NCBI GenBank assembly: GCA_021775415.1
Contig: JAJFHV010000013.1
Span: 310,001-374,000, forward strand
Reading direction: 5' to 3'
DNA: 64,000 bases
Source of the DNA: Hyphomicrobiales bacterium
GTDB taxonomy: Bacteria > Pseudomonadota > Alphaproteobacteria > Rhizobiales > Rhizobiaceae
The number at the start of each line of letters is the position of its first letter. The stretch's first letter is position 1. This document shows positions 46,175 through 54,226 of this stretch, piece by piece. Below the pieces are notes generated by a model, which searched no databases, was not told the DNA's origin, and was given only the letters and a program-made list of their open reading frames with translations. The translations under genes were made by a program, and so were the position numbers.

Positions 46175-47818
46175 GTGACCAATCCCTATGAAACCGACCT
46201 TGATAAAAACCCGGCAAATTACCAGCCATTAACACCGCTGCTGTTTCTGGAACGTGCGGCGAGTGTATTCCCGAACCATGTGGCGATTATTCACGGCACG
46301 AAAACTACGACTTATGAGCAATTTTATGCGCGTTCCCGCAAGCTTGCCTCGGCGCTCTCCTCACAAGGTATAGGCAAAGGGGATACGGTCTCGGTGATGC
46401 TCGCCAATACGCCCCCCATGCTGGAAGCGCATTACGGTGTTCCAATGATTGGTGCGGTCCTGCATTCGATGAACACAAGGCTGGATGCGGCAGTGATTGC
46501 CTTCCAGCTGGATCATGCAGAAAGCAAGGTATTCATTACCGATCGTGAATTTGCGCCGGTGGTTAAAGAAGCGCTGGCACTGGCAAAGGTCAAACCGATT
46601 GTCATTGATTATGATGATCCGGAGTTTCCCCAGGATGGCACGCTTGTTGGCGAGATTGAGTACGAAGCCTTCATCAGAGATGGCGATGGGGCATTCGAAT
46701 GGCAAATGCCGGATGATGAGTGGGATGCGATTTCGCTCAATTATACTTCGGGCACGACCGGAAATCCCAAGGGCGTGGTCTACCACCATCGTGGCGCACA
46801 TTTGCTGGCGCAGGGTAACGCGCTGACCGCATCAATGCCAAAACATTCGATATATCTTTGGACCTTGCCAATGTTTCACTGCAATGGCTGGTGTTTCCCC
46901 TGGACCCTGTCGGCCATTGTCGGAACCCATGTGTGTTTGCGATGGGTGCGCCAAAAAGCGATTTGGGACGCCCTTGCAGATCACAAGGTGACCCATTTGT
47001 GTGGTGCACCAATCGTTATGTCGACAATCCTCGCCGCCGCACAAGAGGATAAACGAGCGCTTCCGCACACGGTGGAGTTTTTCACTGCCGCTGCTCCGCC
47101 TCCAGAGTCGGTTTTGGCTGCCATGAAAGATTCCGGCTTTAACGTCACCCACCTCTATGGACTGACCGAGATTTATGGCCCTGCAGTGGTCAATGATTGG
47201 CACAATGAGTGGGATGCACTGGAGCCTGCGGCTCAGGCAGCACTTAAGGCCCGACAGGGCGTGCGCTATGCAGCACTTGAAGGATTGTCGGTGCGTGACC
47301 CCGAAACCATGAAAGAAGTGCCGTGGGATGGGGAGACCATTGGCGAAGTCATGTGCCGCGGTAACGTGGTAATGAAGGGATATCTGAAAAATCCGAAAGC
47401 CAGCGCGGAGGCTTTTGCCGGAGGGTGGTTTCATACCGGAGATTTGGGTGTGATGCACCAGGATGGATATATCCAGCTCAAGGATCGTTCCAAGGATATT
47501 ATCATTTCCGGCGGTGAGAACATTTCATCAATCGAGGTCGAAGACGCGCTTTACAAGCATCCAGAAATTGCTGCTGCAGCTGTCGTTGCCATGCCGGATG
47601 ATAAATGGGGTGAGACACCCTGCGCGTTCATAGAACTCAACGCAGGTGCATCGCCGCCATCAAACGAAGATTTGCAGGCCTGGTGCCGGGAAAAACTTGC
47701 CACCTTTAAAATACCGCGTCGTTTCGTGATTGAAGATTTACCCAAAACTTCAACCGGCAAAATCCAGAAATTCATCCTGCGTGAGCGGGCCAAGGAACTT
47801 ATACTTCAAGCTGAGTAG
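46175..47818 (+). CDS. Acyl-CoA synthetase (AMP-forming), medium-chain/DmdB-like
   Basis: Adenylate-forming ligase of 547 residues starting at GTG 46175. Motifs: NYTSGTTGNPKGVVYHHRG (phosphate-binding loop), YGLTEIYG, GGWFHTGDLGVMHQDGYI, the hinge RSKDIIISGGENISS and the C-terminal lysine region PKTSTGKIQKF. The closest known relatives activate short- to medium-chain acids including methylthiopropionate (DmdB type); the substrate here is unproven. It is coupled to the crotonase-like gene and its last 13 bases overlap the end of the convergent PaaK-like gene. Confidence 0.9.
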   Translation: MTNPYETDLDKNPANYQPLTPLLFLERAASVFPNHVAIIHGTKTTTYEQFYARSRKLASALSSQGIGKGDTVSVMLANTPPMLEAHYGVPMIGAVLHSMNTRLDAAVIAFQLDHAESKVFITDREFAPVVKEALALAKVKPIVIDYDDPEFPQDGTLVGEIEYEAFIRDGDGAFEWQMPDDEWDAISLNYTSGTTGNPKGVVYHHRGAHLLAQGNALTASMPKHSIYLWTLPMFHCNGWCFPWTLSAIVGTHVCLRWVRQKAIWDALADHKVTHLCGAPIVMSTILAAAQEDKRALPHTVEFFTAAAPPPESVLAAMKDSGFNVTHLYGLTEIYGPAVVNDWHNEWDALEPAAQAALKARQGVRYAALEGLSVRDPETMKEVPWDGETIGEVMCRGNVVMKGYLKNPKASAEAFAGGWFHTGDLGVMHQDGYIQLKDRSKDIIISGGENISSIEVEDALYKHPEIAAAAVVAMPDDKWGETPCAFIELNAGASPPSNEDLQAWCREKLATFKIPRRFVIEDLPKTSTGKIQKFILRERAKELILQAE

Positions 47819-49038
47819 TCCCTTTGATCATCGATGACCTTGCCGTCATTGGGCAATGATCCAACGACTTCAACTGTACCCTTGAGCTTGGTCAGCTTGG
47901 CGAGATTTTCCGCGACTTTTGACGCATCAGCACTGCCGATAAACTGCAATGTCATGATGTCATTTTCTTCAGCACGGGTAATAACCAGCCTTGCGCGCTC
48001 AACCCCTTCAGTGGATTTGACCAATTCATCAATCTGCTTGGGATCAACGAACATGCCTTTGACCTTGGTGCGTTGATCGGCTCTTCCCATCCAGCCCTTG
48101 ATGCGCAAATTGGTTCGCCCGCAAGGAGAGGGTTCATCCAGCACCGCTGACAAATCGCCGGTACCAAACCGCACCAGCGGATAAGCCCGGTTAAAGCTGG
48201 TAACCACCAACTCTCCGACCTCACCAGCGGGAACCGGATCATCCGTTCCAGGCCGAACAATTTCAACGATCAGCCCTTCATTGCAAACCATGCCATCGCA
48301 AAGTTTGCCTTCCGCCGTGCTTTCATAGGCTATTACGCCCAGATCGGCAGTTGCATAGGCCTGCAGAACATTCACACCTCGCGCAGAATACTCTTCCCGC
48401 AGCGATGGAAATAACGCTCCACCCGATACGATTGCTTTCTTGAACGATGAAAGATCCTTGCCTGTCTCGTCTGCCTTGTCGAGCATGATCTTGAGGAAGT
48501 CTGGAGTTCCCGTAAACGCGACAGGTTTGAGAATTGCGGCGGCATCGACTTGTGCCTCAGTGTTTCCAGCGCCACCCGGGTATACCAGGGCACCTAGCGC
48601 ACGAATGCCCTCATCAAGAATAAAGCCGCCCGGTGTCATGTGATAGGAAAGGCCGTTGTGCACCAGGTCACCCGGGCGGATTCCGGCGGCATAAATTGCC
48701 CGTGCCGCAAGCCATGGATCGGGTCCTGGTCCTTGTGGTTCCCATACCGGACCCGGCGACATGAATATTCGGCTGCCGTTCATCAGCGCTTCATTGACGA
48801 ACCCGCCAAACGGGGGATTTTCGATTTGCGCTTCCACCAGTTCCGGCTTTCGCAAAACCGGAATTGTTGCAAGTGCCTCACGAGAGGAAATCGTTGCGAG
48901 ATCTATCCCGGATAGGCGGGTATTCCATCCAGAGATGCTTGTGGAAATTTCATCAAGGAAAGTGGCAAAGCCGTTAAATATCTTCGCTTCCCTTTCCTCA
49001 TGGGTGCGGATTTCCAGATCATCAAAATACGCGCTCAT
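47806..49038 (-). CDS. Phenylacetate-CoA ligase (PaaK)-like AMP-binding protein with degenerate phosphate-binding motif
   Basis: A 410-residue member of the PaaK-like adenylate-forming family; similar length to PaaK (about 430). Conserved regions: IPVLRKPELVE, LSYHMTPGGFILDEGI, FTGTPDFLKIMLDKA, AIVSGGALFPSLRE, AYATADLGVIAYES, and RFGTGDLSAV with the C-terminal IKGWMGRADQRTKVKGMFV. In place of the usual SSGTTGxP phosphate-binding loop it has MSPGPVWEPQG (near residues 93-103), a replacement I believe occurs in a subgroup of this family. An aryl or other hydrophobic acid is a plausible substrate. Last gene of the Liv-type operon, five bases after the second ATPase gene. Confidence 0.83.
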   Translation of the reverse strand: MSAYFDDLEIRTHEEREAKIFNGFATFLDEISTSISGWNTRLSGIDLATISSREALATIPVLRKPELVEAQIENPPFGGFVNEALMNGSRIFMSPGPVWEPQGPGPDPWLAARAIYAAGIRPGDLVHNGLSYHMTPGGFILDEGIRALGALVYPGGAGNTEAQVDAAAILKPVAFTGTPDFLKIMLDKADETGKDLSSFKKAIVSGGALFPSLREEYSARGVNVLQAYATADLGVIAYESTAEGKLCDGMVCNEGLIVEIVRPGTDDPVPAGEVGELVVTSFNRAYPLVRFGTGDLSAVLDEPSPCGRTNLRIKGWMGRADQRTKVKGMFVDPKQIDELVKSTEGVERARLVITRAEENDIMTLQFIGSADASKVAENLAKLTKLKGTVEVVGSLPNDGKVIDDQRDYSA

Positions 49039-49043
49039 GGCGT

Positions 49044-49868
49044 TTAGGCCAACCAGCGTTTGCGGCGGCGATAGTGTTTTACATCGCGGAAAGACCGCCG
49101 TCCTTCACCGCCTACTCCGAGGTAGAATTCCTTCACGTCTTCATTCTCGCGAAGTTCTTTCGCATCGCCATCCATCACCACACGACCCGATTCAAGAATG
49201 TAGCCATAAGTGGCGTATCTCAACGCCACATTGGTGTTCTGTTCAGCCAGCAGAAAGGACACACCTTCCTTTTCGTTGAGGTTTTTGACGATCTCGAAAA
49301 TTTCCTCAACCAGTTGCGGTGCAAGCCCCATTGAAGGTTCATCCAACAGGATCATTTTGGGACGTGACATCAATGCCCGTCCAATTGCACACATTTGTTG
49401 CTCACCGCCGGAAGTGTATCCGGCCTGAGAGCGTTTGCGCTCGCGTAGGCGCGGGAAATATTCGTAGACCTTTTCAAGGTCCTGTTTGATTGCCGCACTA
49501 CCGTCCTTGCGGGTGTAAGCACCAGTCATGAGGTTTTCCTCAATCGACAAATGACCAAAACAATGCCGTCCTTCCATCACCTGGATGCAGCCACTGCTCA
49601 CCAACTCCGTTGGCGAAAGGTTCTGGATTTCGCTGCCTTCAAACTGGATATTGCCCTTGGTTACTTCACCGCGTTCGCTGTGAAGAAGGTTTGAAATTGC
49701 TTTAAGAGTGGTGGTTTTGCCAGCTCCGTTTGCACCCAGTAGTGCAACAATTCCTCCTGCAGGAACGGATAAAGATACACCTTTCAACACCAGTATGACG
49801 TGGCTGTAGACCACTTCGATGTTGTTGACTTCCAGCATCGGGGTATTCTCATTTGTTTTTTGAAGCAT
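49044..49868 (-). CDS. Liv-type ABC transporter ATP-binding protein (LivF)
   Basis: ATPase subunit of 274 residues (or 264 if the ATG at 49838 is used; neither ribosome binding site is strong). Walker A LLGANGAGKTTTLKAISN, signature YTSGGEQQMCAIGRAL (replacing the usual LSGGE), Walker B KMILLDEPSMGLAPQLVEEIF, and an LAEQNTNVALR switch region. The C-terminal 25 residues KEFYLGVGGEGRRSFRDVKHY are a longer tail typical of this aromatic/fatty-acid-linked subgroup. Separated from the binding-protein gene by a hairpin. Confidence 0.92.
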   Translation of the reverse strand: MLQKTNENTPMLEVNNIEVVYSHVILVLKGVSLSVPAGGIVALLGANGAGKTTTLKAISNLLHSERGEVTKGNIQFEGSEIQNLSPTELVSSGCIQVMEGRHCFGHLSIEENLMTGAYTRKDGSAAIKQDLEKVYEYFPRLRERKRSQAGYTSGGEQQMCAIGRALMSRPKMILLDEPSMGLAPQLVEEIFEIVKNLNEKEGVSFLLAEQNTNVALRYATYGYILESGRVVMDGDAKELRENEDVKEFYLGVGGEGRRSFRDVKHYRRRKRWLA

Positions 49869-49905
49869 TGCGAGAAATTATCCAGAATGAATTTCAGATC
49901 TGCAC

Positions 49906-49924
49906 CGGCGGATAAAATCCGCCG
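49906..49924 (-). promoter_or_regulatory. Intercistronic hairpin after the Liv-type binding-protein gene
   Basis: CGGCGGAT-AAA-ATCCGCCG forms an 8-bp perfect stem with a 3-nt loop, 20 nt after the binding-protein stop and before the livF-like gene. Same placement as the hairpins after the other three binding-protein genes. Confidence 0.72.
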
Positions 49925-49944
49925 ATACAGTTGTTGATTTACAC

Positions 49945-51234
49945 TTAGCAGCCACGCGGGGTGATGCTGTTTTCTGCCGCGTAAGCGTCCGCATCCTCGG
50001 CAATCAGCGGATCGATTACTGATCGGTCGGCGCTGATCCAGTCTGTGATTACGGTCCATTTCTTGGATGACGTATCCCATTGCTGAACCTTGCCGATTCC
50101 CGAACCGCCATGATTGGCGCAACTTACCGAAAATTCGGGGCCAAAGTCAGGAAGACCCAAAGAAGACATAAGCGCTGCGTCGATGTTTAGCGCCTCCATG
50201 CCGTCGCGCATCATAGCCGGCGTAATTTCCGCTGTGCTATGAATTTCCTGGGCTTTTTTGGCGGCTTCCGCAGCGAGCAGTGCGGCATACATGCCACGAT
50301 TATAAAGAACCGTTCCTGCGTTAGAACCATCACCTGCAGCTTTGCCCGTATCATATACATGCTGTTTTAGGTCCGCATAGATTGGGTAGTCTCCACCCGG
50401 GTTTGCAAGCGCAAGTGCCTTGTATCCATTGGCACCATCACCAGCAGGCAGAACATCGTTTTCCGAGCCTGACCACCAGATGCCGATAAACCGGTCCATT
50501 GGGAAGCGAATGTTTGCAGCTTCCTGAATGGCAACAGAGTTCATTACGCCCCAGCCCCACATCAGCACATAGTCTGGGCGGTCACGCCTGATCTGCAGCC
50601 ACTGTGACTTTTGCTCCTGACCTGGATGGTCTACAGGAATGGCAGTAAAGGTGAACCCGTGTTTCTTTCCGAGTTCTTCAAGTGTGCGAATAGGCTCCTT
50701 GCCATAAGCAGAGTTATGGAACACCAGCGAGATTTTCTTGCCGCTGAGGCTGCCACCTTCCAAATCCATGATGTGGTTCACCGCAATGGAAGCTCCGTCC
50801 CAATAGGTGGCCGGATAGTTGAAAACCCACTCAAACACCTTGCCGTTGGCCGCTGATGTCCGGCCGTAACCCATTGAATGAACGGGAATACCATCAGCAC
50901 TCGCTTTCGGGATCAGCTGATAGGTAATACCGGTTGAAAGCGGTTGATAAACCAGCGCCCCTTGGCCCTTGGTAGACTCATAACACTCTACCCCCTTCTC
51001 GGTATTGTAGCCGGTTTCACACTCCAGCACCTTGGCAGCAACACCGCCAATTCCCCCATCACGTTCGTTAAGCAGCGTAAAATAGTCTGCATAACCGTCC
51101 GCAAACGGGATGCCGTTCGGTGCGTATGGGCCTGTGCGATAGCTTAAGGATGGGAACACCATCTCGGCCATTGCCGGTGCAGCACCCATCATCGCAGCCA
51201 TTGCGCCTGCGATTGCTAGTTTTTTTATACTCAT
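49945..51234 (-). CDS. Liv-type ABC transporter substrate-binding protein
   Basis: Periplasmic receptor of 429 residues, ATG at 51234 with a GGAGGAG site and a Sec signal (MSIKKLAIAGAMAAMMGAAPAMA). Type I periplasmic-binding fold: PSLSYRTGPYAPNGIPFADGYADYF, NERDGGIGGVAAKVLECETGYN, and a central AYGKEPIRTLEELGKKHGF hinge region. Members of this branch lie next to acyl-CoA ligases and may bind aromatic or aliphatic carboxylates rather than branched-chain amino acids; that is inference from context. Confidence 0.9.
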   Translation of the reverse strand: MSIKKLAIAGAMAAMMGAAPAMAEMVFPSLSYRTGPYAPNGIPFADGYADYFTLLNERDGGIGGVAAKVLECETGYNTEKGVECYESTKGQGALVYQPLSTGITYQLIPKASADGIPVHSMGYGRTSAANGKVFEWVFNYPATYWDGASIAVNHIMDLEGGSLSGKKISLVFHNSAYGKEPIRTLEELGKKHGFTFTAIPVDHPGQEQKSQWLQIRRDRPDYVLMWGWGVMNSVAIQEAANIRFPMDRFIGIWWSGSENDVLPAGDGANGYKALALANPGGDYPIYADLKQHVYDTGKAAGDGSNAGTVLYNRGMYAALLAAEAAKKAQEIHSTAEITPAMMRDGMEALNIDAALMSSLGLPDFGPEFSVSCANHGGSGIGKVQQWDTSSKKWTVITDWISADRSVIDPLIAEDADAYAAENSITPRGC

Positions 51235-51298
51235 GTCACTCCTCCTTGGTTTACTCACTTTATTTATCCTTCCTCTCGGAAGGTATTTTTGGTGCAGC

Positions 51299-52375
51299 CT
51301 AATATGGAAATGGCCACAACCGCAATTTCTCTTTAGCCAGACGCCACAATTGCGCCATGCCGTGCGGTTCCGCGATCAGGAAGATCACGATCAATGCGCC
51401 AACCATCATGATTTGGAAGTGCGCGGCAAGATCGGTAGGCCATCCAAGATAGCCAACCATGATGTTTTTCAGCAGTACCGGCAACAGGACCAGAAAGGCT
51501 GCACCCAGAAAAGAACCGAGGATTGAGCCTAGGCCGCCTATGATCACCATGAACAGAACCAGAAACGACTTTTCGATGCCAAACGCTTCGGTCACTTCAA
51601 TTGAACCAAGATAGTTGGCAAAGAACATCGCGCCCGCCATTCCGACATAGAATGACGAAATTGCAAAAGCGGACAATTTGGCTTTCAGGGGCGATACGCC
51701 GATTATTTCTGCTGCAATATCCATGTCACGGATCGCCATCCAGCTTCGTCCCAATCGTCCCCTGGTTAGATTTCGCGCTACCCAGGCAAACACAAACAAT
51801 ATGGAAAGGGCAAACAGATAGGTTGCCCACGGTGCGGTGCTTGGACCGGTAACCGCTATGCCAAAGATTGATCGTTCCGGTGCCGTAATCTGGCCGGAAG
51901 CCGAGTAATTATAAAACCAGGCAAATTTGTTGAACATCCAGACCAGGAAGAATTGCGCAGCAAGCGTCGCAACCGCCAGATAAAATCCCTTGATACGCAA
52001 AGATGGCAGGCCAAACAAAATTCCAACACCTGCAGTTACCGCCCCGGAAAGTATCACCACCGAGAACATGTCCATTCCCGGAAAGGATGTCATCAATTTG
52101 TAGGCAGCATATGCACCTACCGCCATGAACCCGCCTGTACCCAGAGATACCTGACCGCAATATCCGGTCAAAATGTTGAGGCCAAGCGCTGCCATGGCGT
52201 AAATCAGCAGCGGCATCAAAACCGCCTTGTTCCAGTAGTCATCAATGAAGAACGGAACGACAAAGAAAGCAAACGCCATAAATGCCCAGAAAAGCCAGCG
52301 CTCTGACTTAATCGGAAAGGTTTGCTGGTCAGCCGCATAGTTGGTTTTGAAATCACCGGCTTCTCGGTACAACAT
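51299..52375 (-). CDS. Liv-type ABC transporter permease (LivM)
   Basis: Membrane subunit of 358 residues. Features: FFIDDYWNKAVLMPLLIYAMAALGLNILTGYCGQVSLG at the N-terminal half, GFMAVGAYAAYKL, and the EAA-like LGRSWMAIRDMDIAAEIIGVSPLKAKLSAFAISSFY, all diagnostic of LivM. It follows livH by three bases and precedes the binding-protein gene by 64 nt. Confidence 0.93.
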   Translation of the reverse strand: MLYREAGDFKTNYAADQQTFPIKSERWLFWAFMAFAFFVVPFFIDDYWNKAVLMPLLIYAMAALGLNILTGYCGQVSLGTGGFMAVGAYAAYKLMTSFPGMDMFSVVILSGAVTAGVGILFGLPSLRIKGFYLAVATLAAQFFLVWMFNKFAWFYNYSASGQITAPERSIFGIAVTGPSTAPWATYLFALSILFVFAWVARNLTRGRLGRSWMAIRDMDIAAEIIGVSPLKAKLSAFAISSFYVGMAGAMFFANYLGSIEVTEAFGIEKSFLVLFMVIIGGLGSILGSFLGAAFLVLLPVLLKNIMVGYLGWPTDLAAHFQIMMVGALIVIFLIAEPHGMAQLWRLAKEKLRLWPFPY

Positions 52376-52378
52376 TAC

Positions 52379-53380
52379 CTATATCCTCTCGATGATTTTG
52401 TCACCAAACAGACCCTGCGGCCTGAACAGCAGGAAGGCCAGCGCAAGCATGTAAGCAAACCAGTTTTCGATCGCGCCACCTACAAGCGGACCTACATAGG
52501 CTTCAGCAAGCTTTTCGCCGACGCCAATGATGAGACCGCCGATTATCGCACCCGGGATTGAAGTAAAGCCGCCCAGAATTAGAACTGGAAGTGCTTTCAA
52601 GGCGATCAGCGACAAAGAGAATTGGATGCCGGATTTCGAGCCCCACATGATACCGGCAACAAGCGCTACAAACCCGGCGATTGACCAGACGATCACCCAG
52701 ATCGTGCGAAGTGAAATTCCAACCGACATCGCAGCCTGGTGGTCATCAGCAACCGCACGCAGGGCCCGTCCGGTTGCAGTGTACTGACTGAAAGCAGTCA
52801 GTACCGTCACAAGGATAAGTGCAATCACTGTTGCCGTGACGTCCAGCTTGTCTATGTACATTCCCCAGTATTCGCTGCCAGTCGATGCCCATTCGCGGGT
52901 GACATCCTCCCACCAGAATGATCCGCCGGAAGGCAACCCGACATTGAGCACCTTGACGTCTGCGCCCCACATCAAATCGCCCGCACCTTCAAGGAAATAG
53001 GCAAGACCGATCGTTGCCATGAACAAGATGATCGGTTCCTGGTTGACCAGGTGTTTCAGCACAATTTTTTCAATCAGGAATGCCAGTATTATCATCACTG
53101 CCATCGTTATCAGGATGGCAAAAACGGTGTGCATACCACCACCCCAATGATGAATTTCGGTGCCGAATATAGCGTTGATCAAATGCGAAAACGGCACTTG
53201 TCCGGTCTGCAGGCCCACCAGGGTAAGCGCTGCAAAAAGGGCCATGACCCCTTGTGCGAAGTTGAATATGCCGGATGCCTTGAAAATCAGCACAAAGCCA
53301 AGCGCCACCAGCGAATACATGACACCAGTCATCAGACCGTTAAGAACAATCTCTACAAAATTTAGAAATGCCGGGCTCAT
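52379..53380 (-). CDS. Liv-type ABC transporter permease (LivH)
   Basis: Membrane subunit of 333 residues with about eight helices. Features: LNGLMTGVMYSLVALGFVLIFKASGIFNFAQGVM, TATGRALRAVADDHQAAMSVGISLRTIWVIVWSIAGFVA (EAA loop) and GGFTSIPGAIIGGLIIGVGE. It begins 18 nt after livG. An extra segment around residues 140-175 between helices (SGGSFWWEDVTREWASTGSEYW) makes it slightly longer than E. coli LivH. Confidence 0.93.
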   Translation of the reverse strand: MSPAFLNFVEIVLNGLMTGVMYSLVALGFVLIFKASGIFNFAQGVMALFAALTLVGLQTGQVPFSHLINAIFGTEIHHWGGGMHTVFAILITMAVMIILAFLIEKIVLKHLVNQEPIILFMATIGLAYFLEGAGDLMWGADVKVLNVGLPSGGSFWWEDVTREWASTGSEYWGMYIDKLDVTATVIALILVTVLTAFSQYTATGRALRAVADDHQAAMSVGISLRTIWVIVWSIAGFVALVAGIMWGSKSGIQFSLSLIALKALPVLILGGFTSIPGAIIGGLIIGVGEKLAEAYVGPLVGGAIENWFAYMLALAFLLFRPQGLFGDKIIERI

Positions 53381-53398
53381 GTTTTTATCTGTGCTCCA

Positions 53399-54226
53399 TC
53401 ATTCATCGTGCGGAACGCCAAGATAGGCGTCGATCACGTTTTGGTTGTTGCGTACTTCATCGGGGGTGCCGTCACCAATCTTGCGGCCATAGTCGAGTAC
53501 CATCACCCGGTCGGACAAATCCATAACCACGCCCATGTCATGCTCAATCAGGGCAATAGTGGTCCCGAACTGATTGTTTACGTCCAGTATAAAGCGACTC
53601 ATGTCTTCTTTTTCTTCCAGGTTCATACCCGCCATTGGTTCATCAAGCAGCAGGAGTGCCGGTTCAGCTGCTAGCGCGCGACCCAGTTCGACACGTTTTT
53701 TCAAGCCATAGGGCAGCCTGCCGACAGGAGTTTTTCGGATATGCTCAAGTTCAAGAAAATCAATAATCTGCTCTACTGCAGCGCGATGCTCCAGTTCTTC
53801 GCGCTGGGCTGGACCATGCCAAAGTGCATGCCAAATCAGGTTTCGTTTTTGTAGTGTGATGCGACCCGCCATAATATTGTCGAGCGTCGACATGCCGGTG
53901 AAGAGTGCAATGTTTTGGAATGTACGTGCAATGCCCTGCTTGGCGGCGATGTGGGTACGCATTTTGCGCCGTTCTTCGCCGCGATAGGTGATCGTTCCCT
54001 GCTGGGGATGGTAAAAGCCATTGATCACATTAAGCATTGATGTTTTGCCAGCGCCATTCGGGCCGATTATCGCCCGGACTTCACCTTTCTTGATGTCAAA
54101 GGAAACATCTTGAATGGCCTTAACGCCTCCAAACGAGAGCGAGATATTGTCAACATGCAGAATTGTTTCTCCGGGAGATAATCCGTCATCGGTGGAAATT
54201 TTCGAGGAAGAGAACTGCACGTTCAT
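53399..54226 (-). CDS. Liv-type ABC transporter ATP-binding protein (LivG)
   Basis: ATPase subunit of 275 residues. Walker A IIGPNGAGKTSMLNVINGF, signature region LPYGLKKRVELGRALAAEP (LPYG in place of LSGG, usual for LivG), Walker B LLLLDEPMAGMNLEEKEDM and LIEHDMGVVMDLSDRV. The closing EVRNNQNVIDAYLGV is typical. Its ATG overlaps the stop of the acyl-CoA synthetase gene by four bases, so transport and ligase genes are tightly coupled. Confidence 0.94.
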   Translation of the reverse strand: MNVQFSSSKISTDDGLSPGETILHVDNISLSFGGVKAIQDVSFDIKKGEVRAIIGPNGAGKTSMLNVINGFYHPQQGTITYRGEERRKMRTHIAAKQGIARTFQNIALFTGMSTLDNIMAGRITLQKRNLIWHALWHGPAQREELEHRAAVEQIIDFLELEHIRKTPVGRLPYGLKKRVELGRALAAEPALLLLDEPMAGMNLEEKEDMSRFILDVNNQFGTTIALIEHDMGVVMDLSDRVMVLDYGRKIGDGTPDEVRNNQNVIDAYLGVPHDE

